Below, one piece after another: positions 17,003 to 17,022 of a stretch of DNA of 17,022 bases. Source of the DNA: JBQTII01 sp052388275 (GTDB lineage Bacteria > Actinomycetota > Actinomycetes > Sporichthyales > Sporichthyaceae); assembly GCA_052388275.1 (NCBI GenBank), contig JBQTII010000065.1, positions 1 through 17,022 on the forward strand, given 5' to 3'. Each line of letters begins with the position of its first letter. Position 1 is the stretch's first letter. The notes beneath the pieces were generated by a model. The model was not told where the DNA came from. It saw only the letters and a list, made by a program, of their open reading frames with translations, and did not search any database. Both the position numbers and the translations under genes were made by a program.

Positions 17003-17022
17003 CTACTCCGCGGGCGCGGCTT
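17003..17022 (-). CDS. 3' end of an upstream gene, probably ribosomal protein L25 (partial)
   Basis: The last five codons visible read A-A-P-A-E then TAG, ending 3 bp before the pth start. Alanine/glutamate-rich tails with this ending are usual for actinobacterial long-form L25 (general stress protein Ctc), which commonly precedes pth. Only the tail is inside the window, so the identity rests mainly on context. Confidence 0.4.

Overview
The window is a high-G+C bacterial chromosome segment. Gene content and order match the conserved actinobacterial block pth ... mfd - SurA-like lipoprotein - mazG - eno - ftsB/divIC - DUF501 - ppx/gppA - udgB - tRNA-Leu. Every gene I can support lies on the minus strand, so transcription runs from high to low coordinates. 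The long plus-strand open frames are antisense shadows typical of such GC content. GTG starts and 4-bp stop/start overlaps are frequent. I cannot place the organism below class Actinomycetia.

Layout in the direction of transcription: the last codons of a probable ribosomal protein L25 gene (17022-17003); pth (peptidyl-tRNA hydrolase); a secreted lysozyme-like wall hydrolase; then an accessory block (15333-12100) set between that hydrolase and mfd. The block holds a small Esx/EspC-like protein, a 462-residue protein with a WxG-type type VII secretion (T7SS) N-terminus and an unassigned C-terminal domain, and two paralogous exported proteins that look like immunity lipoproteins. After it come mfd, a SurA-N lipoprotein, mazG, a LicD-like transferase fused to a methyltransferase (cell-surface glycan type), enolase, FtsB/DivIC, DUF501, exopolyphosphatase, family-5 uracil-DNA glycosylase, a small coiled-coil protein and tRNA-Leu(UAA).

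The most interesting part is the accessory block. It reads as a toxin-immunity locus: partner, effector and first immunity candidate are joined by GTGA and ATGA overlaps. Between the two immunity candidates I found an orphan, start-less fragment (12944-12765) whose last 32 residues match the last 32 residues of the intact effector at 19 positions. It ends in the same GTGA overlap with the second immunity candidate. The two immunity genes are nearly identical over their 3' 272 bp (267/272) but diverged in their 5' halves. This is the footprint of effector-tail/immunity cassette duplication followed by displacement or homogenisation.

Other structure: two 44-bp palindromic repeats between DUF501 and ppx, one supplying the DUF501 stop codon; a long inverted repeat directly before the udgB start; a perfect 16-bp tandem duplication that pulled apart an apparently once-overlapping surA-like/mazG junction; and a pentapeptide repeat inside Mfd. 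I saw no transposase, integrase, CRISPR array, rRNA or T7SS core (Ecc) gene.
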